The translations under genes were made by a program, and so were the position numbers. From Saprospiraceae bacterium (GTDB lineage Bacteria > Bacteroidota > Bacteroidia > Chitinophagales > Saprospiraceae): a stretch of DNA of 41,991 nucleotides. The notes under the pieces were generated by a model. It made no database searches. It was not told the DNA's origin and was given only the letters and a program-made list of their open reading frames with translations. The DNA is taken from the NCBI GenBank assembly GCA_016713025.1, contig JADJPZ010000001.1, positions 1-41,991 on the forward strand. The letters are read 5' to 3'. How positions within the stretch are numbered: the first letter of the stretch is position 1; each line of letters begins with the position of its first letter. This document shows, piece by piece, positions 9,212 to 18,642 of this stretch.

Positions 9212-10407
9212 TCAGATATTTTTGCCTGACTTGCATAAATTTTCCAATCCTTGTTTCCACGTCGACCTGATTTCTTCTTCACTCTTGCCTGCAAGTATTT
9301 GTTTTCTTAACTTATCGCTTCCTGCAAGTTTGTCAATGAAGTTGTTATCAAGAAAAAATTTCTGATTAGCGCTTTTCATCTTATTATGATAGTCAATCAG
9401 ATAACTAAGATTAATTCTTTTGTCTTTGATGATACTTCCAGTAGTAATATTACTCAGATCTGTGCCATAACACTTCTCGCCTTTCAGTGGTGGTTCTTTG
9501 GCTCCTTCATTAGGTATTGGAGTGAAAGAAAAGTCTGATTTTAAGAAAGGGTGTCCGATGACCTGAAATTGTTTTTCTGTGCCTCTTCCTAAACTTAAAG
9601 TGGTACCTTCAAAAAACACACAGAAGGATACAATAATATAGATCTCGTATTTGGAAGATTAGGACTGGGTTTTACAGGTAGTTCATAGAATGTGTCATGG
9701 GTATAGTTTTTACATTCTATGACAGTCAGATCGCAGATGGCTTTATTGGGCAACCAACCTTCTCCATTGATCATTTTTGCATATTCACCAATAGTCATAC
9801 CATACACAGTCGGGACCTCATGCATACCTACAAATGATTTGTAGGCAGGATCGAGAATTTCGCCATCAATAAAATACCCGTTTGGATTTGGTCTGTCCAG
9901 TACCAACAGAGGCTTTTTAAATTCTGAACAGGCTTCCATTACATAGTGCAATGTGGATATGTAGGTATAAAATCTAACACCTACGTCCTGAATGTCAAAA
10001 ACGACAATATCCACTTCTTTGAGATCTTCTGCTGATGGTTTTTTCTTTTTGCCATAGATCGAGATGATAGGAAGGCCAGTCTTGGTATCTTTGGTATCAT
10101 TGATCACTTCACCTGCATCAGCCTTACCCCTGAATCCATGCTCCGGAGCAAAAATCACGCTGATATTTACACCAAGTTTTAATAAAGTATCGACGAGATG
10201 ACTTTCTCTGACAATACTTGTCTGATTAACCACCAAAGCTACTTTTTTATTTTGTAAAAGCGGGTGGTAGACTGCAATTCTTTCAGCAGCAGTGATGACA
10301 GACATAGTTGCTTCAACTGACGACGTAGTCGGTTGAATTGTAGTTTCTTCTGTAGGTTTGCATGTCATCAGGAAAAAGGTGACAAAAGAGTAAATGTAAA
10401 AATACAT
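9212..10407 (-). CDS. namZ: Exo-beta-N-acetylmuramidase NamZ / DUF1343 lipoprotein (one frameshift)
   Basis: The DUF1343 family, shown in other bacteria to release N-acetylmuramic acid from peptidoglycan fragments, is recognised by ALVVNQTSIV, the APEHGFRGKADAGE motif (about residues 92-105), SIYGKKKKPSAEDL, VVFDIQDVGVRFYTYIST, LDRPNPNG and VGMHEVPTVYGMTIGEYA, all in the first part. A one-base shift near 9615 joins this to FFEGTTLSLGRGTEKQFQVI and the conserved C-terminal GQ-like domain ending at 9212. The corrected length of about 398 residues fits the family. The N-terminus has a signal peptide with a cysteine (FLMTCKP), so it is probably a lipoprotein. A role in cell-wall recycling is inferred from the family. 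Confidence 0.85.
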
Positions 10408-10623
10408 AAGATGGTGGGTTTGTGCCTGAAAGACAATTGTTGAGAAAAATATAACTATAAAATATTCATTTTCAATGTATTATTTCCTATTGATTTATTA
10501 GGGCAACAGTCAATTGGATATTTTATCAACCCAAAAGTAAGGGTTTTAGTATACATTAACGCTAATTTATATACTTCTTAACATTTTTTTGGCTCTATAT
10601 CTGCGTTTTTACAACAAAATGTA

Positions 10624-11358
10624 ATGGTTATGAGACAAGTATTTTTTGTTTTAAGTATTTTATTGATTTCTTTAAGTATGCATGCTTCTCAGAGCATAAA
10701 GGAAGGAAGCTGGTATAATCCTTATCTTCAGAGAAATATTTTTATTTCACATCACAGAGATGGTGTTAGGATCAAAGGAATTCATTCGCGTTATGGGTGG
10801 ACATGGTTTGAAAGATGCGGAAAAAATACCTTTAGGGACAGATACGAAAATACTGTAAAATTCACAGGTAGCAGCAGGATGATATATTTTAAACAAAACA
10901 GACGGGCGAGGCTCACATTTTATCCAGTCACTGATAGATATTATGACAGATATGGCGAAAGACCTGGCGGTACGTACAGAAATTACGGTGATGATGATTG
11001 GTATTCTGAGCATGATCGAACAGACTACAAATATGAAGAATCCCAAAATGATGTGGAAGGGCGTGGCAGTGCCTTGACTTCAAGAAAACATAGAAATCTC
11101 ATAAGCCCTGAAGGTACCTGGCAATCTCGGGAACTTAACAGGAATGTGTATATTATTGATACCAGAGACGGACTGAAGGCAAGATTCAGCGATGAACATG
11201 ACTGGTATATTTTCAAATCTGATGATAAAAACAAAGGTGTTTTTTATAGCGAAAAAGGCCATAGATACGAATACATTGATGAAAACAATATGCTATGGAT
11301 AGACAGTTCCGGTCAAAGAAAGTATAAGCTGATAAAAATATCTGAAGAGATTAAGTGA
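10624..11358 (+). CDS. Secreted protein with two copies of an about 75-residue repeat, unknown function
   Basis: This is a 244-residue protein with a signal peptide (QVFFVLSILLISLSMHAS). Two parts look alike. Residues about 28-105 begin GSWYNPYLQRNIFISHHRDG, and residues about 163-240 begin GTWQSRELNRNVYIIDTRDG. Each continues with a W-rich strand (YGWTWF / EHDWYIF), a Lys/Asn segment and a Y/F-rich end. They are joined by a Tyr/Asp/Arg-rich linker (DRYYDRYGERPGG to SEHDRTDYKYEES). I infer an internal duplication of a small beta domain. The start could be the ATG at 10624 or at 10630. It is flanked by the divergent namZ and an AT-rich gap. No family recognised. Confidence 0.75.
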   Translation: MVMRQVFFVLSILLISLSMHASQSIKEGSWYNPYLQRNIFISHHRDGVRIKGIHSRYGWTWFERCGKNTFRDRYENTVKFTGSSRMIYFKQNRRARLTFYPVTDRYYDRYGERPGGTYRNYGDDDWYSEHDRTDYKYEESQNDVEGRGSALTSRKHRNLISPEGTWQSRELNRNVYIIDTRDGLKARFSDEHDWYIFKSDDKNKGVFYSEKGHRYEYIDENNMLWIDSSGQRKYKLIKISEEIK

Positions 11359-11862
11359 TCTACAGCATACTTAAGTGTTTAAAATTTTTCTAAGTGGTAG
11401 GTGTAAATCAGGAGATAAATTAAGGTAAAATCTTCGAATCATTTTGTATATTAAAGCAAATAAAGGTTACCTGAATTGCCGTTACTCAGGGGTATATTTT
11501 ATTTTGATATATTTAAAATATCTCAGAACATGTTTTATGATTGAAAAATATTTAATGGTGACCTTGAATGTTTGACTTGTGAGTATGTTTAAACTTTTAT
11601 CATTTGGCTCCAAGTAGCAAATTTTATTTTGTCCGACGTTATATTATTCGACGTACCGCGTCAAACTATGCTTGAGCCTCAGGGACGCTTCTGTCCCGGT
11701 CAAGACATTTTTTTTAAAAATCGTCTTGACCGGCTATGAAATGGATAATAAGGAAGCATAAAAAAAACTCAATATGGTTTTTTGGAGTAAATCCTTAAAA
11801 ACTAAAAACTATTTACAAAAAAAGAAAATTAAATAAGATTAACTGCATTTTACAAATTAGAC
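11359..11862. other. 504-nt gap holding a strong hairpin
   Basis: I see no gene. CCGGTCAAGAC (11696-11706) and GTCTTGACCGG (11723-11733) form a perfect 11-bp stem whose 16-nt loop is mostly T and A. Just upstream GGGAC (11682-11686) and GTCCC (11693-11697) form a small competing hairpin that overlaps the arm of the large one. The region is otherwise AT-rich. Confidence 0.6.
11696..11733. repeat. Perfect 11-bp inverted repeat with T-rich loop
   Basis: The arms are CCGGTCAAGAC and GTCTTGACCGG. The T-run sits in the loop rather than after the stem, so it is not a classic terminator. It lies about 340 nt after the two-repeat protein and about 180 nt before the metalloprotease start. Confidence 0.55.
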
Positions 11863-11870
11863 TATATTTG
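11863..11870 (+). promoter_or_regulatory. Bacteroidota -7 element (TATATTTG) for the metalloprotease gene
   Basis: TATATTTG matches TAnnTTTG and lies 43 nt before the ATG at 11914. I see no clear TTG at the -33 position. Confidence 0.45.
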
Positions 11871-11913
11871 TGTTAAGGTATTTCTAATTTATTAAATCAA
11901 ACAATCAAAACTT

Positions 11914-14747
11914 ATGTTACGATCATTGGTGCTGATCTTAATACTTAACTGTGCATTTATTACTACAGGTAAAAGTCAAATTGAAACCGATACTATTAAA
12001 ACACCTATTTTTGGAATAAAAATTGCTTTACTAACGAGATTTCTGAAAATAAAAGACATCCGGATGCCATTCCTTTTAAAAGGGCTTCCAGAGGTGGCTT
12101 TAGGTCAGGTACATGGAATGTAAATGATGGATATGGCACATCATGTACCCATGATTGTGTCATCACAAGCGCAGCGCCATGCAGCAAGTACCGAATACCA
12201 GTTGTATTTACAGTAAGTACTCAACCTGGTTGCGGCGTTTCTACCCCTACACAATCCAATATTGATGCTCAAATAGCGATCACCAATGACTATATGAACT
12301 GTATAGGCGTGCCTATTGAATTTTACAAATCTACTACTTATTCTAATCACCCTACGACAGGAGACTTATCTACAAGGTATCAAAATATTGGCTGTACTTA
12401 TTCAGCAAGTGTATTGAACAATGTACCCAATGTACTCAATATTTATATATTTGCAAATACTTCCTATGGAACAGGGGCAAATGGATGGGCTTACTTACCT
12501 ACTGGTACAAATGCTCAAAATGTAGTCGTCATGTCAAGAGCAGCATTCAATACATTTACCTATCCCTATCCCAGTGGATATATCGATTGTGGTAATCCTT
12601 CATTAGGTCTTAGTATAGTATTGATTCATGAATTTGGGCATATATTAGGATTGCATCACACCCACAATGAAGCTAATGCAACCCTCGAATGCCCTAATAT
12701 GTCCAACGGCTGTGTTGCGGGAGATTACATTAAGGATACTGATGCAGACCCTGGATTGTTTAATGCATGTGCAAATGGTAGTGGATGCAATAAATCACCC
12801 AATAATTGTACTTCTCCCTGTGGTACACCATACCCAACTGATATCAACTCAGAGTCCAATATAATGTCTTATAATAATGGATTTGATTGTAGAAACACAT
12901 TGACTCCATGTCAGAAAGCAAAGATGATGGATGCCTTACTTTGTGTCAGAGGACCTCAGATGTGCGATAGGAATGTGGAAGTAGAATTTGTCAATGGCAT
13001 ATCAGATACATATAAAGAAATCTGTTTGGGTGGTAGCGCACCTGCATTTACAGCCACATCTAGTTGTTATAATTGGTATGCTAATTTAGGCTCCACTTCC
13101 CCATTGACTGTTGGATCAGCAACATTTACTCCGACGATTGGTACTGGGCCTGGACAATTAAATAATTTAGTGCCAGGGGAATATTTCTGGTATCTGGGAG
13201 ATCGAAATGAAATCAACTCCAATTGCCGGACAAAACTGACCATAAAAGTAAATGCTAATATTGGTACAGCTACAGCCAATGGGTTGTCTGCTTTTGTTTC
13301 AAACACATGTACAATGTCCGCAAATGCCAATCTTACAACTACAGCATCAGCCTTACTGAACAACGATATCATAGGTTGGTGGATCACGGAAGGTCAGCCC
13401 ATCACATCAACAGTCACAAATGATGCAACTTTGGTCAGTGCTTTATCTTCAGCCACCATAAACGGATCCATCTCCAACCCCGTAAACCACCTGATCCAAT
13501 CCACAGCAGGTACTCCATTGAAAAATTTGACATTACCTTTCAATTGTGGATCATTGAACAAAGAAAAAAACTATTTTGCCACACCTGTTCTTGCTAAATA
13601 TGCGGCGGCTATTCCAGATGAAGTTTTTAATTGTACCACAAAACCAAGTCTTTGTGGAAATTCTGTAGGAGTTAATTTTGGATGTGGATATGCGAGTGGT
13701 GGATTATTTAATACAGGGGCTGTATCAGGCACTCCTTCAATCCCTGTCAATCCTCCTACTTACAATATCGCTATTTCAAACATCGTATATCCATCTAATT
13801 GTACTGCAAACAATATGTTGGTCGATGTAAGAAATGCAGCCAATACTGCTAGTATTGGCTTGTTTTTACCCGGTAATGTTACATCATATACCCTGACTCA
13901 AAATAATTTCCCTGGTTACAATCCTGCCAACGGTTTTTTGATATTGCTTTACGACCAAGCCACAGGTTCTTGTTGCGGTGGTAGCCCTGCTGTAGTAAGT
14001 TTTACCGTAAATATTACTATCACTTATCCAGGGTTGCCTGCTATTGCTTTTCCATCCATTTCATCATATAAAAGTTGTAAATTTGGAAATGCAATCCCTT
14101 TAAATTGTGCTTGTTCTTGCTTACCTTCTGCTGAGATTTTTGCAGACAAAGAAGTGATATGTCCTTCCACCACTGTAAATCTATCTTCGTCTCCGGCAAT
14201 AAATTACTCTTACTTGTGGAGTAATAGCGTCACCACCCAAAATCAAGATGTAACGCCATTGCTTACAACTTCATATACTGTCACAGTAAGTCACAATGTT
14301 GTCAATTGCAGCTCTCAAGCTACCAAGTCGATTTATGTCGAGTCAGGCAATACAGTAACCAATCCTGCAAATGACGGTGCCGGTACTTTACGAAGTATTT
14401 TAGCGTGTATCTCAGATGGGGGCACGATAGATTTTCCCCCAATTATAAACTTGACAGAATCTTTGGAAGTCAATAAAAATATAAGTTTGCAAGGTGATCC
14501 CATCAATTCATCAATTATAGGAATTAACTCATCATCTAATTTTGGTCTAAGTGTAAATGTTAACAAAACTGTTACATTAAAAGATGTCATTTTAAATTTA
14601 ACGGGAACGGCTTTGCCTTCTCTTAAAAATGATGGAGTACTAAATCTGGATCATTCAGAAATCAAAAGTACAAATGATCCCGTCATCCAAAATAATGGTC
14701 AATTGAACATCATAGGAAATAAAATATCTTTGATAAAAAAACTTTGA
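11914..14747 (+). CDS. Large secreted zinc metalloprotease, pappalysin/M43-like (one frameshift)
   Basis: The ATG at 11914 starts a signal peptide (LVLILILNCAFITTGKSQ). A frame change in the A-run near 12018 joins it to NCFTNEISENKRHPDAIPFK, after which the frame is open to 14747, giving about 943 residues. The zinc site HEFGHILGLHHTHN is at about 12627-12668. Two Cys-rich segments and the Met-turn NIMSYNN (about 12857-12877) follow. This is the metzincin HExxHxxGxxH pattern, closest in style to M43 cytophagalysins. The downstream half holds Ig/PKD-like repeats (YLWSNSVTTQNQ, TTSYTVTVSHN), then a GAGTLRSILACISDGGTIDF segment like the entry to a right-handed beta helix. No T9SS sorting domain is visible at the C-terminus, which is unusual and may mean truncation. 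Likely an extracellular protease. Confidence 0.85.
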
Positions 14748-14927
14748 TTGGACATTACGATGTTTGTAAAGAATGGTAAAGAATCAAATTTCTTTAGTAA
14801 TAAAATGGTGCTACTTTGTCACCTTCAAAAATCTAAGTCAATTACACTTTCATCAAAATGTAAGCAGCCGGAAACCTGATAGCTTTTCATATTTAAAGAT
14901 AAATGTATGAGTGAATTTGGGTCACAA

Positions 14928-14947
14928 CTGTTGGGTCAACCCAACAG
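14928..14947 (+). terminator. Probable terminator downstream of the metalloprotease gene
   Basis: CTGTTGGGT (14928-14936) and ACCCAACAG (14939-14947) form a perfect 9-bp stem. The tract after it (tttccgttt) is only moderately U-rich. Confidence 0.5.
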
Positions 14948-14987
14948 TTTCCGTTTAATTTGACAAAGTAGAATTAGGACGATTAAG

Positions 14988-15239
14988 ATGTCTCTTATAC
15001 CATTAATAAACCAAATCTTTGAAGCTTATGAAATAACATCAATCATAATGGGAGGATGTGCTGAAATAATATTATTGCATCAAATCCAAAGGGATTACAC
15101 AGCTGAGAGATCTATGACTGGGCTAGGACACCAAGGAGAAAGATTAAATGTTAGGTACCGTCTGCCTGATAAACACAGAATAACTAGATCTGGCTTATAT
15201 TCAGACCACCTGAACCCATACTGCTTTGAAGCAGGATAA
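14988..15239 (+). CDS. Small hypothetical protein
   Basis: This is an 83-codon frame with a mixed hydrophobic N-terminus (MSLIPLINQIFEAYEI) and a charged remainder. I do not recognise it. It follows the metalloprotease terminator and converges on ppgK. No promoter or ribosome site is evident, and composition does not settle whether it is expressed. Confidence 0.3.
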   Translation: MSLIPLINQIFEAYEITSIIMGGCAEIILLHQIQRDYTAERSMTGLGHQGERLNVRYRLPDKHRITRSGLYSDHLNPYCFEAG

Positions 15240-15271
15240 ATTAATTAATTAAATTTAATCATGCTCTAAAG

Positions 15272-16006
15272 TTATTTCCTGGCAGCCATGGCAGCACCAA
15301 CAATTCCGGCATCGTTCAACAATGATGCCGTATCTACCTGAACTTTTGTGTTAAGGAATTTACCGTATTGATCAAAGTTTTTACTCACTCCACCACCTAT
15401 GAGAATGAGGTCCGGACTTAAAAGCAGATCCAGATGATTGAGGTACACATCAAGTTCTTTTGCCCATTTTCTCCAACTGAGATGATGAAATTCCCGCGCG
15501 CTATTACTGGCGTATTTTTCAAAAATTGATTTTTTGTATTTCAAGTGACCCAATTCTGTGTTTGCAAGCAACTGCCCGTTATAGAACAATGCGGAGCCTA
15601 TACCAGTACCCAAGGTCAAAAAGACCACTAAACCTTTTACCCCTTTTCCTTTTCCATATGTCATTTCTGCGATTCCGGCAGCATCTGCATCATTGACGAC
15701 AGTGATATCACATCCTAACGCCTCGCTAAAAGCACTGTCCACCGGATAGTTTATAAACTGGCTGTCTATGTTGCTGGCTGTGAGCGAAACGCCATTTTTA
15801 ATGACTGCGGGAAATCCGATTCCAACTTTTTTTCCTTGCCATTTGAAATGATCTACAGCGGTTTTCATACATTCAATGATGGCATCAGGTGTGGCTGGAG
15901 TTGGTGTTTTAATTTTAAGCTTTTCGCCGGTCAACTCTCCTGTTTCAATTTTTACAGTATTAATTTTGATTCCAGTACCTCCAACGTCTATACCTAATAC
16001 TTCCAT
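15272..16006 (-). CDS. ppgK: Polyphosphate glucokinase (ROK family)
   Basis: It phosphorylates glucose using polyphosphate (and often ATP) in the cytoplasm. At 244 residues it is the usual size. It has the N-terminal phosphate-binding LGIDVGGTGIKI, GFPAVIKNG, the catalytic-region VVNDADAAGIAEM (Asp as base), FLTLGTGIGSALF, NTELGHLKYKK, and a closing LILIGGGVSKNFDQYGKF with DAGIVGAAMAA. The CxCGxxGCxE zinc motif of ordinary ROK kinases is absent. In its place is the SAREFHHLSWRKWAKELDVY stretch typical of PPGK. It is the last gene of a minus-strand block that begins near 19743, with 41 nt between it and the PKD-cyclophilin gene. Confidence 0.9.
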   Translation of the reverse strand: MEVLGIDVGGTGIKINTVKIETGELTGEKLKIKTPTPATPDAIIECMKTAVDHFKWQGKKVGIGFPAVIKNGVSLTASNIDSQFINYPVDSAFSEALGCDITVVNDADAAGIAEMTYGKGKGVKGLVVFLTLGTGIGSALFYNGQLLANTELGHLKYKKSIFEKYASNSAREFHHLSWRKWAKELDVYLNHLDLLLSPDLILIGGGVSKNFDQYGKFLNTKVQVDTASLLNDAGIVGAAMAARK

Positions 16007-16047
16007 GATAATCTTACTTTTTTAAATGGTTCGGTGATTCAATATAT

Positions 16048-16938
16048 TTACTTAATTATATTAATTTTTATGATTTTGACATCGCTAACAGGACGGTCAT
16101 TTTGGTCAGTTTTGACATCTGCAATACTGTCAATAATTTCAAAACCATCAATCACCTGACCGAAAACGGTATATTCCCGATCCAACTGAGGCGCGCCTCC
16201 TTTTTGTATCATCAGGTCTCTGGCTGAAGGAGTATATTTTATTTTTTTTTGTGCTTCATATCCATCAAGTACTTGTTCCGGCACGGGCCTTCCCTGGACT
16301 ATGTAAAATTGCGATCCTGAAGATGATTTGGAAGGATTCATCTCGTCGCCGATTCTGGCAGCTGCCACTGCCCCTTTGATATGAAAGATGCTATCTGATA
16401 TTTCAGCTTTGACGGTGTATCCGGGCCCTCCGCCACCTAATCTTTGTCCTGCTTCTGCATTTTTTGAATCCGGATCTCCGGCCTGTACCATAAAGCCCTT
16501 GATCACCCTATGAAATAGTATCCCATCATAGTATCCACTTTCTGCCAATTTGATAAAATTGTCCCTATGCTCGTGAGTGGCGTTATACAATTTTATGACC
16601 ATGCTGCCCGAGGTAGTCTGAATTTCTGCCAGACATTCATGAGGTGGAAATACGTGCAAAACCGTTATCTTTTTGGAGGTCTTTTTATTTTTTTTAGCTT
16701 CAAGTATTACTTCATATCTTCCGGAATGTATATATCTATTGACCGGATTTGCCAATGCAGAAGAGGTACCGTCTCCGAAATGCCATAAATACTCTTCCGC
16801 GTCTGATGATTGATTGATGAATTTGACCTGAGAAGGAGCAAGGTCCGATTTTTTTTCAAATGTAAATGCGGCCTTAGGCCCACTACAGGAATAAGTGAAA
16901 ATAATAAAAAATAAAAATAACTTGAATGACTCTGACAC
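16048..16938 (-). CDS. PKD-cyclophilin fusion lipoprotein (peptidyl-prolyl isomerase)
   Basis: This is a 296-residue protein. A signal peptide with lipobox YSCSG (Cys at about 18) leads to a PKD domain (about 22-100; VKFINQSSDAEEYLWHFGDG, NPVNRYIHSGRYEVIL) and then a cyclophilin domain (about 105-295). Cyclophilin hallmarks are present: FHRVIKGFMVQAGDPDS (active-site Arg/Phe), GGGGPGYTVKAEI, SSGSQFYIVQG (Gln/Phe of the catalytic core), and YTVFGQVIDGFEIID. It should speed proline isomerisation of proteins in the cell envelope. The PKD domain may position it on a surface; that is inference. It lies 20 nt downstream of a paralogue, indicating tandem duplication with domain gain. Confidence 0.9.
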   Translation of the reverse strand: MSESFKLFLFFIIFTYSCSGPKAAFTFEKKSDLAPSQVKFINQSSDAEEYLWHFGDGTSSALANPVNRYIHSGRYEVILEAKKNKKTSKKITVLHVFPPHECLAEIQTTSGSMVIKLYNATHEHRDNFIKLAESGYYDGILFHRVIKGFMVQAGDPDSKNAEAGQRLGGGGPGYTVKAEISDSIFHIKGAVAAARIGDEMNPSKSSSGSQFYIVQGRPVPEQVLDGYEAQKKIKYTPSARDLMIQKGGAPQLDREYTVFGQVIDGFEIIDSIADVKTDQNDRPVSDVKIIKINIIK

Positions 16939-16958
16939 AAGGGTAGTTTTAAAACAAT

Positions 16959-17591
16959 TTATTTATAAATCTTCATTTTTACATCTTTGAGCGGACGATC
17001 CTGATGATCTGTGTCTACAGAAGCAATTTTGTCCACAACATCAAGCCCATTGACTACCTCACCGAAAACTGTATAATCTCCATCCAACATAGGAGTACCA
17101 CCCAATTTTTTATATTTTTCACGTTGAGCCGGTGTATATTTAAAACCCTTGGTTTTTTCCATGACATTCAGTTCCTGATCGGTAACGGGTGATCCATGGA
17201 CAATAAAAAACTGTGATCCCGAAGACTCTTTCTGAGGATTGACAGCATCACCTTGTCTTGCAGCAGAAATCATACCTTTGAAGTGTGGTATTGCTATCTC
17301 AGCCGGGATAGTATATCCAGGACCACCAGAACCAAGTGGTTGCCCCGGTGATGCATTTTTTGAGTCAGGATCACCTCCCTGGATCATAAATCCACTCATT
17401 ACTCTGTGAAATAATAAACCGTCATAATATCCTTCACTCACCAGTTTGCTGAAGTTTTCCTGATGTTTGGGTGTTGATTTGAAAACCCTGATACCAATCT
17501 TACCCGAATCAGTCTCTATTGTATATGATGTGTCTGATTTACACGATATGATCGTCATAACTGTGAAAATCAATAAAAATATCCTTACCAT
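16959..17591 (-). CDS. Cyclophilin-type peptidyl-prolyl isomerase lipoprotein
   Basis: This is a 210-residue protein. MVRIFLLIFTVMTIISCKS is a lipoprotein signal with Cys17, and a cyclophilin domain fills the rest: FHRVMSGFMIQGGDPDS, SGGPGYTIPAEI, ISAARQGD, SSGSQFFIVHG, and YTVFGEVVNGLDVVDKIA. It has the insertion MEKTKGFKYTPAQREKYKK, also found in the neighbour, so the two genes are paralogues of one sub-family. It follows the gene at 17599-17970 with only 7 nt between, so co-transcription is likely. It acts on envelope proteins (family knowledge). Confidence 0.92.
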   Translation of the reverse strand: MVRIFLLIFTVMTIISCKSDTSYTIETDSGKIGIRVFKSTPKHQENFSKLVSEGYYDGLLFHRVMSGFMIQGGDPDSKNASPGQPLGSGGPGYTIPAEIAIPHFKGMISAARQGDAVNPQKESSGSQFFIVHGSPVTDQELNVMEKTKGFKYTPAQREKYKKLGGTPMLDGDYTVFGEVVNGLDVVDKIASVDTDHQDRPLKDVKMKIYK

Positions 17592-17598
17592 AATTTAT

Positions 17599-17970
17599 TT
17601 AGTTTTCTGTAAAAGTATGTAAATGATTATAATTATTAAAATACTCAATGATCTTTCCAACCAAATAAGCTTCCTGCTCATTGATACCTTTAAGACTAAA
17701 AGGCATCTTCTCTTTCCAATGAGGCCATCCGTCCTGATCTCTGCCTTCAAATTCAAAATAACCTTCACTCTCCAGCAAGGTACAGACTGCAATGTGCATC
17801 AGATCCCTTTTTTCTTCTTTTGTAAATTTTGATTTTGGTATCCTGCCTAATTCCTGTACACCGATGAGAAACAATATCGTCTGGAGATCTGGTAAAGTGT
17901 CTTTTTTTAAGGCATTTTTTACAATGGTCCTGACTCTTAAAAATTCAAAATCTCTTTCCCAAAATTCCAT
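17599..17970 (-). CDS. Conserved hypothetical protein next to miaE
   Basis: I choose the ATG at 17970 (MEFWERDFEFLRVRTIVK). The longer frame up to 18024 would overlap miaE and adds an odd hydrophobic start. The product has about 123 residues, with no signal peptide and a mostly helical look (TLPDLQTILFLIGVQELGR, KFTKEEKRDLMHIAVC), then EGRDQDGWPHWKEK and an acidic/aromatic tail. The pattern is of a small cytoplasmic protein that I believe is conserved in Bacteroidota, but I cannot name a function. It sits between miaE and a PPIase in the same direction. Confidence 0.65.
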   Translation of the reverse strand: MEFWERDFEFLRVRTIVKNALKKDTLPDLQTILFLIGVQELGRIPKSKFTKEEKRDLMHIAVCTLLESEGYFEFEGRDQDGWPHWKEKMPFSLKGINEQEAYLVGKIIEYFNNYNHLHTFTEN

Positions 17971-18020
17971 GAATTGAATATGTTTTATAAAAGCCGGCAA
18001 ATATAAGAAAGAATAAGGTA

Positions 18021-18602
18021 TCAATGTATTCTGTCTCCTCTTAATTCTCTTTTTTTCATGATTTCAGCTTCAAATTCCACCATTTCCTGCCATCTTTTTT
18101 TGACTTTCTCTTCAGGAGCATACATTTTTGCCAAATCAAGAAATGTCCTGTAATGACCCGCCTCCGACACCATAAACTCATGGTAAAAGTCTTTTAGCTT
18201 ATCATCAGAAATGTGTAATGACAATAATCTGAATCGTTCACAACTCCTCGCCTCAATCATTGCAGAAATGAGGAGCTTGTCCATCAGTCTGTCTTCTTCT
18301 CTCCCTCCTTTACGTTGGAATTTCATGAGCTCCGTCACATAATTATCAATTCGGTTTTTACCGAAAGCATACCCTCTCGACTTAAGTTCTTTCAGTACTT
18401 TTCTGAAATGACCCCATTCTTCTGCGACTATTGGCGTGATTTCTTCCACTAGTTCGGTACGATCAGGAAACTGTATGATCAGGGAAATACAAGTAGATGC
18501 CGCCTTTTGCTCACAATAGGCATGGTCTGTCAGTATCTCATCTATACTTTTTTCGGCAATATTTACCCAATAAGGGTCTGTAGCTAATTTTAATCCAAGC
18601 AT
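18021..18602 (-). CDS. miaE: tRNA-(ms2io6A)-hydroxylase-like diiron protein
   Basis: This is a 193-residue ferritin-like protein. The family hydroxylates the isopentenyl side chain of 2-methylthio-N6-isopentenyladenosine-37 in tRNAs. MiaE signatures: LGLKLATDPYWVNIAEKS, DHAYCEQKAAS (first iron-ligand helix), VAEEWGHF (ExxH), IEARSCERF, and FMVSEAGHYRTF (ExxH pair), giving the two EX(n)ExxH sets of a diiron site. The length equals the family norm. It is in the minus-strand block with the hypothetical gene just downstream. The partner enzymes MiaA and MiaB are not in the window. Confidence 0.9.
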   Translation of the reverse strand: MLGLKLATDPYWVNIAEKSIDEILTDHAYCEQKAASTCISLIIQFPDRTELVEEITPIVAEEWGHFRKVLKELKSRGYAFGKNRIDNYVTELMKFQRKGGREEDRLMDKLLISAMIEARSCERFRLLSLHISDDKLKDFYHEFMVSEAGHYRTFLDLAKMYAPEEKVKKRWQEMVEFEAEIMKKRELRGDRIH

Positions 18603-18642
18603 GATCTTCGAATAAGCATTAAATATTCAGTTAAAACATACC

